Shown: piece by piece, positions 9,648 through 19,228 of the stretch | Numbering within the stretch: the first letter of the stretch is position 1 | Layout of the letters: each line of letters begins with the position of its first letter | From: Buchnera aphidicola (Nipponaphis monzeni) | GTDB lineage: Bacteria > Pseudomonadota > Gammaproteobacteria > Enterobacterales > Enterobacteriaceae | Length of the DNA stretch: 64,000 bases | Assembly (NCBI RefSeq): GCF_006741185.1 | Contig: NZ_AP019379.1 | Span: 372,001-436,000 of the forward strand | Direction: 5' to 3' | Made by a program: the position numbers and the translations under genes | The notes under the pieces: generated by a model | The model's input: the letters and a program-made list of their open reading frames with translations, nothing else | Told to the model about the DNA's origin: nothing | Databases searched by the model: none

Positions 9648-10754
9648 TTTGTACACCTTTTTAAAGTTAAATATCTTAATATTTATAAAAAGCATATATA
9701 TTTTACATATTTATATATAAAAAAATATGATGTATAAGATTTTATAAATGAAATCAAAATAAAAAATAGACAATTTATTTATTAATAAATATTATTAATT
9801 AAATAAATTTAAATTATTGTTGTTGAAAATAATTATAGAATCTTAATTCTAATATTAATTAAATATATATTTATAAAATATATATTTTAAGAAATAAAAA
9901 ATGACATTTTATTATATTTTATACAAATTGGATAATTTAACATATATTTCATATTACATAAAATGTATGTTACGTAACCATATTTTTATACTTTATTAAC
10001 AATTTAATATTAAGTTGTCCAAAAAAATATTATTTATTTAATTAATTAATTAATATTTGAACTATTAGTGATAATAAAACACAGTATTTTTCTATGAACA
10101 TAAATTGCACTTTTTAAAAAAATTTAGAAATTATGAATTATACATGTAAATTATACTTATTTAACATACGTAAAATAAATAATATTTTAGATTTTTTTAA
10201 TATGTTTATACTATAAATAAATCTTACATATTGTAACTTTAATGTAATGACATACAAATATATGTATTATTAAATATTTTTAAAAGTATTTTAAAAAGCC
10301 TTTTTAAAAAATTACTATTACTATTACTATTACTATTACTATTACTATTACTATTACTATTACTATTACTTGCGTATAATATGTTTTTTATAACAATCAA
10401 TAATTAAATTTACATAAAAATTAATAAATTCAAAATTTATATATTAACACTGATAGTATTAGAAAATAAATTATATTATTAAATTTAAATTTAATAATGA
10501 TAGAGTTTTATATTTATATAAAATATAAAAACCTTAATGATCATTAAATAAATAATGTATTTACTAATATTAAAACACTTAATATACTTAAATAATAAAA
10601 TAATTATTTATTTTAAGTTAATATATTGTTGAATTTTTCATAAATAATAAAAAATAATTAGTAACAACTAATACGTGAAAATAATAATAAAAATTATTAT
10701 TTTTAAACAATAATAAAAAATATTTAACTAATTTAAATTTAAAGAATAATTTAT
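9648..10754. other. Divergent non-coding spacer between pepA and argI
   Basis: About 1.1 kb with no supported gene. It must hold the pepA and argI promoters. The only distinct structures are the hexamer microsatellite at 10311-10370 and a perfect 14-base palindrome (TTAATGATCATTAA, 10534-10547) about 210 bases before argI. The palindrome is reminiscent of an operator but does not fit the ArgR box well. Confidence 0.6.
10311..10370 (+). repeat. Microsatellite: ten perfect copies of ATTACT
   Basis: Sixty bases made of exactly ten uninterrupted ATTACT hexamers (AGTAAT on the other strand), ending 384 bases before the argI start. No copy carries a substitution, which suggests recent expansion by replication slippage. 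No coding frame or gene is associated with it. Confidence 0.95.
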
Positions 10755-11783
10755 ATGAATACATTATACAAACGTAACTTTTTAAGATTATTAGATTATA
10801 CTAATGAAGAAATTACTTATTTAATTAATTTAGCTTTAACGTTAAAAAATAAAAAAAAACAAAAACAAGAAAAACAATGCCTATTAAAAAAAAATATTAT
10901 ACTTATTTTTGAACAAGAGTCGACTCGTACCCGGTTTGCTTTTGAAACAGCTGCTTTTGATCAAGGAGCACATGTAACATATATAGGACCAGGTACTATA
11001 CATATGGGATATAAAGAATCAATTCAAGATACCTCTAAAATTTTAAGTCAATACTACAATGCAATACAATACAGAGGAAAATCGCACCAAACGATAGAAT
11101 TACTTTCTAAAAATTCTACTATACCTATATGGAATGGATTAACAAATAAATTCCATCCTACTCAACTATTAGCTGATTTATTAACTATTCAAGAAAACAG
11201 TTTTAAAAATAAACCATTATCTGAAATTAGTTGGGCTTATATAGGAGATACTCGTAATAATATAGGATATTCTATCTTAGAAGCAACAGTATTAATGGGT
11301 CTAGACCTTAGGCTAATAGCTCCTAAAAAATATTGGCCTGATAAAGACTTTTTAAATAAATGTATATTACAAGGGAAGAAATCTAATGCTAAAATTTTGT
11401 GTACAGAAGATATTGAAACAGGTGTTAATAATGTTGATTATATATATACTGATGTTTGGATATCTATGGGAGATTCTAAAAATATATGGTATGACAAGAT
11501 TTGTGACTTAAAAAAATATCAAGTAAATTCTAAAGTATTATCTTTAACTAAAAATATAAATACTCAAATATTACATTGCTTGCCTGCATTGCATAATTCG
11601 CAAACAATAATTGGAAATTATTTATCAAATAAATATGATCTAAATGATGGTGTTGAAATTACTAATGAGATGTTTAAGTCAAAAAATAGTATTGTTTTTA
11701 AACAAGCGGAAAATAGATTACATACGATAAAAGCTTTAATGGTAGCTACTTTATGTAAAAATCCATATTGTATACTGCTTTAA
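10755..11783 (+). CDS. argI: Ornithine carbamoyltransferase
   Basis: Makes citrulline from ornithine and carbamoyl phosphate in arginine synthesis; a cytoplasmic trimer. Carbamoyl-phosphate site: STRTRFAFE, near residues 56-64 (family STRTR). Substrate motifs: NGLTNKFHPTQLLADLLT and the ornithine loop HCLPALHN, with the end ENRLHTIKALMVATL as in E. coli. Family members of the aspartate type lack these ornithine-specific blocks, so this is not PyrB. At 342 aa it is slightly longer than E. coli ArgI (334). In E. coli and other Buchnera pyrB and pyrI lie nearby between argI and ridA; here ridA follows after about 0.4 kb without them. Arginine is a product of nutritional value to an aphid host. 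Confidence 0.95.
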   Translation: MNTLYKRNFLRLLDYTNEEITYLINLALTLKNKKKQKQEKQCLLKKNIILIFEQESTRTRFAFETAAFDQGAHVTYIGPGTIHMGYKESIQDTSKILSQYYNAIQYRGKSHQTIELLSKNSTIPIWNGLTNKFHPTQLLADLLTIQENSFKNKPLSEISWAYIGDTRNNIGYSILEATVLMGLDLRLIAPKKYWPDKDFLNKCILQGKKSNAKILCTEDIETGVNNVDYIYTDVWISMGDSKNIWYDKICDLKKYQVNSKVLSLTKNINTQILHCLPALHNSQTIIGNYLSNKYDLNDGVEITNEMFKSKNSIVFKQAENRLHTIKALMVATLCKNPYCILL

Positions 11784-12199
11784 TAATATTAATTAATAAG
11801 AAATATTGATAAACATAGTATAAATATAAATTAATTAATATTTAAATTATTAATAAATGAATATAAATTACTAATAAAATTTTCTTTAAAATATAGATGA
11901 TTTTTTTAATAAACTTATTGAAGTTAAATATCAATATAAACATTTTACTTAAAAAATGTTAATATTCTAAACATTTTTATTAGTAACGTTATTGGTCAAC
12001 AAAAATATTTTTAGAAAATTTTTATTTGCTTTTAAGAAAATTCCTAAAATTTATAACATATATAATTATACTGACAATTGATAATTATTAAAATTTGTTT
12101 AACTATAAATAGTTTCTGTTATTAATATTATTTAAAATAATACTAATAATTATTAATAATATGTATACTATAAAAAACTTTATAAAAAATAAAAAAATA
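11784..12199. other. Spacer between argI and ridA
   Basis: About 0.4 kb, very AT-rich, no supported gene or strong hairpin. It is where pyrB and pyrI would be expected from the E. coli order; I recognise no remnant of either. Confidence 0.55.
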
Positions 12200-12583
12200 A
12201 TGATAACTATATTACATACTAAACAAGCACCAAATCCAATTGGACCTTATAATCAAGGGTTAAAAAAAAACGATTTTGTTATAACATCTGGACAAATTCC
12301 AATTGATACTGTTTCTGGAGAAATACCTATTAGTATTATAGAACAAACTAAATTAGCATTAGAGCATATTAAATCAATTGTAGAATCATCTGGTTTAAAA
12401 ATTAACAATATTATTAAAATGACATTATATGTTATTAATATATCTGATATTGAAAAAATAAATTATGTCTACAAAAAATTTTTTTTACAGCATAAATCAA
12501 TATTTCCTGCAAGATCCTGTGTAGAGGTATCTAGATTACCTAAAGATGTAAAAATAGAAATCGATGCTATAGCCATAAAATAA
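12200..12583 (+). CDS. ridA: RidA (YjgF/YhaR) enamine/imine deaminase
   Basis: RidA hydrolyses reactive 2-aminoacrylate-type enamines and imines released by PLP enzymes, protecting other PLP enzymes; trimeric, cytosolic. Conserved blocks are all present: IGPYNQG, ITSGQIP, the arginine of FPARSCVEV that binds the carboxylate, and the ending LPKDVKIEIDAIA. The open frame begins at an ATG at 12161, but the ATG at 12200 gives MITILHTKQAPNPIGPY, which aligns with E. coli MSKTIATENAPAAIGPY, and a 127-aa product matching the usual 128. Neither start has a good ribosome-binding site. It converges on deaD, with a shared hairpin between. Confidence 0.94.
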   Translation: MITILHTKQAPNPIGPYNQGLKKNDFVITSGQIPIDTVSGEIPISIIEQTKLALEHIKSIVESSGLKINNIIKMTLYVINISDIEKINYVYKKFFLQHKSIFPARSCVEVSRLPKDVKIEIDAIAIK

Positions 12584-12635
12584 TTATTAGTGTATAAAAT
12601 GTTATTGAATAATATGATATTTTTATTGTTATAAA

Positions 12636-12677
12636 ATTAGTATTATGAATATGCCACCAAGTGGCATAAATACTAAT
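12636..12677. terminator. Bidirectional terminator between ridA and deaD
   Basis: The core TGCCAC-CAA-GTGGCA is extended by outer arms ATTAGTA (12636-12642) and TACTAAT (12671-12677), giving a long stem-loop between convergent genes. It is the most GC-rich spot of this spacer. Confidence 0.85.
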
Positions 12678-12714
12678 TATATTATTTTCATTATTTTGGA
12701 CATGTAAATATTAC

Positions 12715-14466
12715 TTATAATCTTTTTTTAAAAAAACTAGAATTACTAGATTTCTCAAAACGATTACATCTTTTATTTGAAATAAAACGTTCTTTTCTAT
12801 TTAAATTATTTAACAATTTTATTCGAATTAACTTATTTAAAATACGTGTATTTTTGAAATTACATAGTAAATCTTTAGATAATCCTTTGGATAATTCGAT
12901 TGTAGCATAAGCAGGAAACAACTTTACGTTACCAATTTTACTACTATCAATATTTCCTTCATTAGCTACCGCTCCTACAATATGACGTACTTCTACACCA
13001 TCATTGCGGCCTACCTCAATTCTATATAAATCTACATTATTATTAATAAATTTTCTATTAAAATTATTAAACTTATTATTTTTATTATATAAATATTTTT
13101 TGTTTTCTTTCATTTTAATTGTATGATATGTTGATTTACGTATTAGTTCTGGAGGAATAATTAATGGTCTATCTCCTTGAGCCATTTTTAATAATACAGC
13201 AGCTAAATTTTCTATTTTCAAATGATTAGAAAAAGGATATAATTTTGGTAATAAGTTACGGTATTTTTCTAAATCTTTGCTTTGTAATTCTTTTTGTATT
13301 ACTTCTGAAATTTTTTTTAAACGACGCTCAACTAATAAATCGTTTTTTGGTAAATTAACTTCAGATATATTAAATTTTACAATACGTTCTATATTACGTA
13401 ATAAACGACGCTCTCTATGCTCTACGAAAAGTAATGCTTTCCCTTTCCTACCTGCTCTTCCTGTCCGACCGATTCTATGAATATATGATTCAGCGTCCAT
13501 AGGAATATCATAGTTAATAACTAAACTAATACGGTCTACATCTAACCCTCTAGCAGCAACGTCAGTGGCAATTAAAATATCTAAACGACCATCTTTTAAT
13601 TTTTCTAATGTTTGTTCCCTAACTGATTGATTCATATCTCCATTTAATGCTGCGCTATTATAACCACTTTTTTCTAAAGATTCCGAAATTTCTAAAGTAG
13701 CATTTTTAGTTCTAACAAAAATAATTGTAGCTGAAAAATCTTCTACTTCTAAAAATCGTACTAAAGCATCAGTTTTTCTTCTATTTACTATCCAAAAACT
13801 TTGTTTAATATCAGGGCAATTAGTAACATTTGATTGAATCTTTATTTCTTTTGGAGTTTTCATAAATCTACGAGAAATTCTACGTATTAATTCAGGCATT
13901 GTTGCAGAAAATAAAGCAGTTTGATGATTTTTTGGAATTTGATTCATAATATTTTCAACATCTTCTAAAAAACCCATACGTAACATTTCATCTGCTTCAT
14001 CTAAAACGATGCAACTTAATTTTGACAAAATTAATGTTTTTCTTTTCAAGTGATCTAATAAACGTCCTGGAGTACCAACTACTATTTGAGGACCTTTAGT
14101 TAAACCTTTTAATTGTACATCATAACGTTGCCCTCCATATAAAGCTAATACTATAACTCCTTTCATATATTTTGAAAAGTCAGTAAATGCTTCAGCTACT
14201 TGTACAGCCAATTCTCTAGTTGGAGTTAATACTAATATTTGAGGAGCTTTTAAATTCAATTGAATATTATGTAATAACGGTAATGAAAAAGCAGCCGTTT
14301 TCCCACTACCAGTTTGAGCCATTCCTAATACATCTCTACCTTTTAATAAATAAGGGATGCAAATTTCTTGAATAGGAGAAGGTTTTGTATATCCCATATT
14401 ATTCAAAGCTTTTACAAGTAAAGAATTTAAACCTAAATGAGCAAATGTATCATTAATATTAGCCAT
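12715..14466 (-). CDS. deaD: ATP-dependent DEAD-box RNA helicase DeaD (CsdA)
   Basis: DeaD unwinds RNA duplexes in ribosome assembly and cold-shock mRNA turnover. Helicase motifs in order: a Q-motif near residues 20-45, AQTGSGKT (motif I), PTRELA, the box [12 protein letters not shown], then ARGLD and [11 protein letters not shown] (motif VI). After the helicase core is the DbpA-type RNA-binding domain ([16 protein letters not shown]). The tail is basic but shorter than in E. coli: 583 aa against 629. In E. coli the order is pnp-nlpI-deaD; here pnp lies 0.6 kb upstream on the same strand with nlpI absent. Start at 14466 gives the family N-terminus. Confidence 0.96.
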   Translation of the reverse strand: MANINDTFAHLGLNSLLVKALNNMGYTKPSPIQEICIPYLLKGRDVLGMAQTGSGKTAAFSLPLLHNIQLNLKAPQILVLTPTRELAVQVAEAFTDFSKYMKGVIVLALYGGQRYDVQLKGLTKGPQIVVGTPGRLLDHLKRKTLILSKLSCIVLDEADEMLRMGFLEDVENIMNQIPKNHQTALFSATMPELIRRISRRFMKTPKEIKIQSNVTNCPDIKQSFWIVNRRKTDALVRFLEVEDFSATIIFVRTKNATLEISESLEKSGYNSAALNGDMNQSVREQTLEKLKDGRLDILIATDVAARGLDVDRISLVINYDIPMDAESYIHRIGRTGRAGRKGKALLFVEHRERRLLRNIERIVKFNISEVNLPKNDLLVERRLKKISEVIQKELQSKDLEKYRNLLPKLYPFSNHLKIENLAAVLLKMAQGDRPLIIPPELIRKSTYHTIKMKENKKYLYNKNNKFNNFNRKFINNNVDLYRIEVGRNDGVEVRHIVGAVANEGNIDSSKIGNVKLFPAYATIELSKGLSKDLLCNFKNTRILNKLIRIKLLNNLNRKERFISNKRCNRFEKSSNSSFFKKRL

Positions 14467-15104
14467 GTAATATATCTTGCCTCTTATTGTTCAGAGACCA
14501 GTCTACATAACTACTTATAATAGTATTTTTTATTTTCATTAAAAAATGTGAACCGGTCCAAATTGTTTTTACAAATTAAGAATTATTTTTATTTTACCGA
14601 TAAAAAATTAATTTGTATTTAATTATTCTAATTAATTAGATAAAATAGATAATTAACACTGATATCAAATAGTTAATTTCAATCATTTTAATAATAATTA
14701 GAAATTTTATCTAATTACATTTAAAAAATTTTATTATTAAAGATAATATTAGTATACTAATAAAATTATGTTTAATAAATCATTATTTAAACAAAACACA
14801 AAAAAAATGTATTTATTTAATATGTTTTTACATATAAAAATATATTAAATAAATTAAGTACAACTACTTGTAGAAATATGTATGTATATATTTTATATGT
14901 TATAAACAATAATAAATTAAATAATTGTTTAGAATGGATTTTTTATATTTGGTACAAATTACAATGAAATATTACGCATCTCAGCAAAATTAAAATATTA
15001 TATTTTTAACAATATTTAAAATATACTGAGATAGATATTATGTTAATAATACGAAATAAATTTAAAAAAATTAAATTTGTAAGTATTTAAAATAAATGTG
15101 TTTA
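14467..15104. other. Spacer between pnp and deaD (site of missing nlpI)
   Basis: About 0.6 kb without a gene. E. coli has nlpI here; no remnant is recognisable. The part next to deaD (14485-14575) is less AT-rich than the rest and probably holds the deaD leader and promoter. The part next to pnp holds a possible large stem-loop (14978-15032). Confidence 0.55.
14978..15032 (-). terminator. Possible pnp transcript end stem-loop
   Basis: ATCTCAG (14978-14984) pairs with CTGAGAT (15026-15032) around an A/T-rich interior that can also fold. It lies about 70 bases past the pnp stop. The loop is large, so the call is weak. Confidence 0.35.
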
Positions 15105-17186
15105 TTAAGTCGCTGCTTTAATACTTAATCTTAACCTACCTTGGCGGTCAATTTCTAAAACTTTAACAAATACAATTTGATCTAACTTAAGATAATCACT
15201 TACTTTGTTTATATGTTTGTTAGAAATTTGAGAAATATGTACTAATCCTTCTTTTCCAATACCTATTGAAATAAAAGCACCAAAATCAACGATACGAGTA
15301 ACCTTTCCAGAATAAACATTTCCAACTTCAACGTCAGCAGTTATAGATTCAATTCTACGTATTGCATGTTTTGCTTTTTCTTCTATCGACGCTGAAATTT
15401 TAATTGTTCCATCATCTTCAATTTCAATTATCGTACCAGTTTCTTCTGTTAGCATTCTTATAACTGAACCTCCTTTACCTATAACATCTTTAATTTTCTC
15501 TGGATTAATTTTTATCGTATGAATTCTAGGGGCAAATTCAGAAATTTCTTTACGTGGAACATGCAACGTTTTTCCCATACAATCTAAAATATGTATTCTA
15601 GCTTCTTTAGCTTGATTCAAAGATGATAAAATAATATTATTTGTAACACCTTCTATTTTCATATCCATCTGTAAAGCTGTGATTCCTTTATAAGTTCCAG
15701 CTACTTTGAAATCCATATCACCTAAATGATCTTCTTCTCCTGAAATATCTGAAAGAATTACATATTTATCACTATTTTTTATTAATCCCATTGCAACTCC
15801 AGCAACAGAAGATTCAATAGGAACACCAGCATCCATTAATGCTAATGAAGCTCCGCACACTGAAGCCATAGAAGAAGAACCATCTGATTCTGTTATTTCA
15901 GAAACTATTCTAATAGTATACGGAAAGTTATCTATATGTGGCATTACTGACAAAAGACTACGTTTAGCTAATCTTCCATGTCCTATTTCTCGTCTTTTTG
16001 GAGAACCAATTATTCCTATTTCTCCAACAGAATACGGAGGAAAATTATAATGAAATAAAAAATTATCAGTTTTATCACCTAATAATTCATCTAAATTTTG
16101 AGCATCTCGAGATGTTCCTAAAGTAATAGAAACTAGTGCTTGAGTATTTCCTCTAGTAAATAAAGAAGATCCATGAGCTTTAGGTAAAATACCTACTCGT
16201 ATATCTAATGGTCTAACAACATCGTTTTTCCGTTTATCAATTCTCAATCCTCCATCTAAAATACGATTACGAATTATTTCTTTTTCTAAGATATAAAACA
16301 TATTTTCAAAATTAATAGTACTTAAATCATAATTTTCGCAAGATAATACTTGTATAATTTCATTTTTAATAATATTTATTTTTTTTAATCTTTCTTTTTT
16401 ATTTAAAATATTATATGATTCTAAAAATTGGTTTGTACCTAATTGAATAACTTTTTCCAATAAATCTTGATTCGTAGGCATCAGCGAATATTCTACAAAA
16501 GTATTTTTAGACTTACTAACAAATTTTTTTATATTATCAATCAATAGTTGTTGTTGTTCATGTCCAAATAATATACCATTAAGTATTTTATTTTCTTCTA
16601 ATATATTCGATTCAGATTCAACCATAATAATAGCATTTTCAGTACCTGAAATTACCATATCTAAACTACTAGATTTTAATTCATCTACTGTAGGATTTAA
16701 AATATATTGATCATTTAATAAACCTACTCTAGCAACACCTATTGGGCCATTAAAAGGAATTCCTGATAAACATAAAACAGTAGAAACTCCAATAATGGAT
16801 ACAACATCTGGATTAATTTGAGGATTTACAGAAAGAACAGTTATAATAATTTGAATTTCGTTTAAAAAATTAGTTGGAAATAACGGTCTTATAGGTCGAT
16901 CGATTAACCTAGAAATTAAAACTTCATTTTCATTTGGCCGACCTTCTCTACGAAAAAATCCTCCAGGTATTTTCCCTGCAGCATAAGCTCTTTCTTGATA
17001 ATTTATTGTTAAAGGGAAAAAATTATTTTCTAAATTTTCTTTATTTTGAGTAACCATAGTAACTAATACTGTAGTATCTTCTACGTTAACAATAACAGCA
17101 GCTGTTGCTTGACGAGCAATTATTCCAGTTTCTAAAATAACTGTATGTTTTCCATATTTAAAATTATGTACAATTGGATTTAACAA
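15105..17186 (-). CDS. pnp: Polyribonucleotide nucleotidyltransferase (PNPase)
   Basis: PNPase degrades RNA 3' to 5' by phosphorolysis and is part of the degradosome in E. coli. Two RNase PH-like domains are visible: the first begins with [13 protein letters not shown], the second contains [10 protein letters not shown] and DILDCMG-type blocks, with the [10 protein letters not shown] active-site motif. They are followed by a KH domain ([19 protein letters not shown]) and an S1 domain ([16 protein letters not shown]). At 693 aa it is slightly shorter than E. coli (711), the loss being the C-terminal tail after S1. It sits directly downstream of rpsO, the conserved rpsO-pnp pair, with a hairpin between the two genes. 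Confidence 0.97.
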   Translation of the reverse strand: MLNPIVHNFKYGKHTVILETGIIARQATAAVIVNVEDTTVLVTMVTQNKENLENNFFPLTINYQERAYAAGKIPGGFFRREGRPNENEVLISRLIDRPIRPLFPTNFLNEIQIIITVLSVNPQINPDVVSIIGVSTVLCLSGIPFNGPIGVARVGLLNDQYILNPTVDELKSSSLDMVISGTENAIIMVESESNILEENKILNGILFGHEQQQLLIDNIKKFVSKSKNTFVEYSLMPTNQDLLEKVIQLGTNQFLESYNILNKKERLKKINIIKNEIIQVLSCENYDLSTINFENMFYILEKEIIRNRILDGGLRIDKRKNDVVRPLDIRVGILPKAHGSSLFTRGNTQALVSITLGTSRDAQNLDELLGDKTDNFLFHYNFPPYSVGEIGIIGSPKRREIGHGRLAKRSLLSVMPHIDNFPYTIRIVSEITESDGSSSMASVCGASLALMDAGVPIESSVAGVAMGLIKNSDKYVILSDISGEEDHLGDMDFKVAGTYKGITALQMDMKIEGVTNNIILSSLNQAKEARIHILDCMGKTLHVPRKEISEFAPRIHTIKINPEKIKDVIGKGGSVIRMLTEETGTIIEIEDDGTIKISASIEEKAKHAIRRIESITADVEVGNVYSGKVTRIVDFGAFISIGIGKEGLVHISQISNKHINKVSDYLKLDQIVFVKVLEIDRQGRLRLSIKAAT

Positions 17187-17366
17187 AATAATATCCTTAA
17201 CATTTATGTATTAATACAATGATTATATAAAAAGTTAAATAATTAATAATTATATATTAATAATTGTTATTATAAATAAGTACCATATTTCTAATATATT
17301 TATCATTAATAAATAAAATACTTTTTTGTTGGTATAAAAAAATAATTTTAAAATATTTTTTTTATT

Positions 17367-17389
17367 AAAAAGGGCTAAATAGCCCTTTT
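17367..17389 (-). terminator. rpsO-pnp intergenic hairpin
   Basis: AAAAGGGCT-AAAT-AGCCCTTTT, a 9-bp perfect stem with a 5-base loop on either strand reading. It sits at the place of the E. coli rpsO terminator t1, which is partly read through into pnp. Confidence 0.85.
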
Positions 17390-17459
17390 ATAACAGTTAA
17401 TTCTTTTTTTATATAAATAAAAACGTATATAAACGTTAAAATAATAAACTTAAAAAAAA

Positions 17460-17726
17460 TTATCGACGTAAAGATAATTTTTTTAATAATGAATTGTAAC
17501 GCGAAAAACATTTTTTTTTTAAATAACTCAACAATTTTTTTCTTTGAGAAACCATTTTTAATAATCCACGACGGCCTCCATAATCTTTTTTATTTTTTAA
17601 AAAATGACTTTGTAATTTATTAATTTGGTAACTAATTAATGCTACTTGAGTTTCTGTACTACCACTATTTTTATTTGATCCAAAATTTGAAAGTACTCCT
17701 TCTTTTTCTAATTTTGTTAAAGACAT
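17460..17726 (-). CDS. rpsO: 30S ribosomal protein S15
   Basis: S15 is an early-binding small-subunit protein that contacts 16S rRNA helices 20-22 and forms bridge B4 with 23S rRNA. At 88 aa it is one residue shorter than E. coli. The block [11 protein letters not shown] is near residues 22-32 and [21 protein letters not shown] near 48-68. It lies between truB and pnp as in E. coli. Its start ATG at 17726 has AGGAG a few bases upstream. In E. coli S15 represses its own translation through a leader pseudoknot; I cannot recognise such a structure in the AT-rich leader here. Confidence 0.97.
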   Translation of the reverse strand: MSLTKLEKEGVLSNFGSNKNSGSTETQVALISYQINKLQSHFLKNKKDYGGRRGLLKMVSQRKKLLSYLKKKCFSRYNSLLKKLSLRR

Positions 17727-17833
17727 ATACTACTCCTGATATTTAAAGATATACATTACATTACTTATTTTAAAATTATTATCGATAATTATTAAATGAA
17801 ATATATATATTAATATATATATCATTATTAATT

Positions 17834-18780
17834 TTAATAAATAGTGATTAAACGACGTGGCACTAAATAATTTTTATTATCTATAAATCCTATCCCCACA
17901 AATTGTTTTAATAATCCATATGTAATTCTTACTATTTTATTTTTATAATATATACTATGAGACAATAATACTTTTTGACCTTTTTTAAATAAAACGAATT
18001 GTAAATATGTAATATTAATACTAGGAAACATTAATAATGGTGTGTCAATAGATAGTAGTAATTCGTTAATACTTTGATACTTGCAACAACTATTATATTT
18101 AAATATTTCCTTATTGATAGCATATAACTGTTTTAAAGTAAAAGATTGAGAAATTAAATAATTTCCTATAGATAACCTTCTTAAATTAACTACATGCCCT
18201 CCACATTGTAATTCAGTTCCTATATCGTGAACTAAACTACGAATATAAGTTCCTTTAGAACATGTAACAAGTAATTTTAAGAAATTCTTATATTGGTTAA
18301 TATATAGTATATTTTGTATAAAAATTTTTCTTTTTTTTATAGGAATGTCTTTAATTCCTAAACGAGCGTATTTATATAATGATCGTCCATTGTATTTAAT
18401 TGCTGAATATATAGGAGGAATTTGATAAGTTTCTCCTACAAATTTTTTTAAAACTTGTATAGTTTTAATATATGTACAACGTACTGAACATTTTTTTGTT
18501 ATTATTCCTTCAGAATCAAAAGTAGAAGTAGTTTCTCCAAGTTTTATTGTTACTATATAACTTTTATTTAAATTTACTAAATATTTTATAAATTTAGTAG
18601 CTTCACCAAAACAAACAAGTAATAAACCAGTAGCAATTGGATCTAAAGAACCAGAATGCCCAACTTTTTTAGCATTAAAAAGTGTTTTTAATTGTTGTAT
18701 CGCTTTATTAGAAGATTGATATTTAGGTTTATCTAATAATAATAATCCATTAATATTTTTTTTTTTGATGATAATAACAT
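17834..18780 (-). CDS. truB: tRNA pseudouridine(55) synthase TruB, out of frame at a poly(A) tract
   Basis: TruB makes the universal pseudouridine-55 in the tRNA T-loop. Reading the minus strand, the frame that ends at 17834 is open without a stop through almost the whole protein: INGLLLLDKP, the catalytic block GHSGSLDPIATG with its Asp, the YSAIKYNGRSLYKYAR region, SKGTYIRSLVHDIG and the ending PRRLITIY, all aligned with E. coli. This frame has no ATG, GTG or TTG start before INGL. The only suitable ATG, at 18780, is one base out of frame: it is followed by 11 adenines (complement of 18756-18766), and 12 would join MLLSSKKKKNINGLLLLDKP and give 315 aa, against 314 in E. coli. Expression probably depends on slippage in the A tract; otherwise it is a very recent pseudogene. 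Confidence 0.85.
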
Positions 18781-18802
18781 ATTATGTAACCATTTAAATT
18801 AT

Positions 18803-19171
18803 TTATACATTTACCTTTGTAACATTTAAACCTTCAATTACCTTAAATATTCTAGTAGCATTAGTAAAAAATTCATCATAATAAAAAGTAATGATAGGAA
18901 CTTTTCTTAGTATCATACGTTTACTTAGTAAGTTTCTAATATATTTAGCAGCACCTTGTAAAATATTAATTATATTTTTAATATTTTTTTTATTGTTTTC
19001 TAAGAAATTTACAAATATTTTAGCTTTGCTAAAATCACGAGATAACTCTATATTTGAAATTGTAATAATAAAATTAATACGAGGATCATGAATTGATTTT
19101 TGTAAAATTAAAGATATTTCTCTTTTTATTTCTTTTGATACTTTTAATATACGATTAAAATTTTTAATCAT
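18803..19171 (-). CDS. rbfA: 30S ribosome-binding factor A
   Basis: RbfA binds free 30S subunits and helps late maturation of the 16S 5' end, notably in the cold. At 122 aa it is a little shorter than E. coli (133). It has the KH-like fold pattern, with KVSKEIKREISLILQK near the start, DPRINFIITISNIELSRDFSKAKIFV in the middle, and the final LRKVPIITFYYDE block. It lies between infB and truB in the conserved nusA operon; truB begins about 22 bases downstream. Confidence 0.95.
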   Translation of the reverse strand: MIKNFNRILKVSKEIKREISLILQKSIHDPRINFIITISNIELSRDFSKAKIFVNFLENNKKNIKNIINILQGAAKYIRNLLSKRMILRKVPIITFYYDEFFTNATRIFKVIEGLNVTKVNV

Positions 19172-19228
19172 AATGTTACCTGATACAATTTATGTATAAT
19201 TATTTGTAATTTTTATACTGCATTATTG

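Noticed and set aside
9648..9695. N-terminal extension of PepA from the ATG at 9695
   Set aside because: The ATG at 9647 has the ribosome-binding site and gives exactly the E. coli length and N-terminus.
10534..10547. Palindrome TTAATGATCATTAA as an ArgR operator for argI
   Set aside because: It does not match the ArgR box pattern well, Buchnera are not known to keep argR, and palindromes of this kind are common in AT-rich DNA.
17834..18031. Separate 65-aa hypothetical protein
   Set aside because: It is only the C-terminal part of TruB after an internal Met; the same frame continues upstream without a stop through the whole TruB protein.
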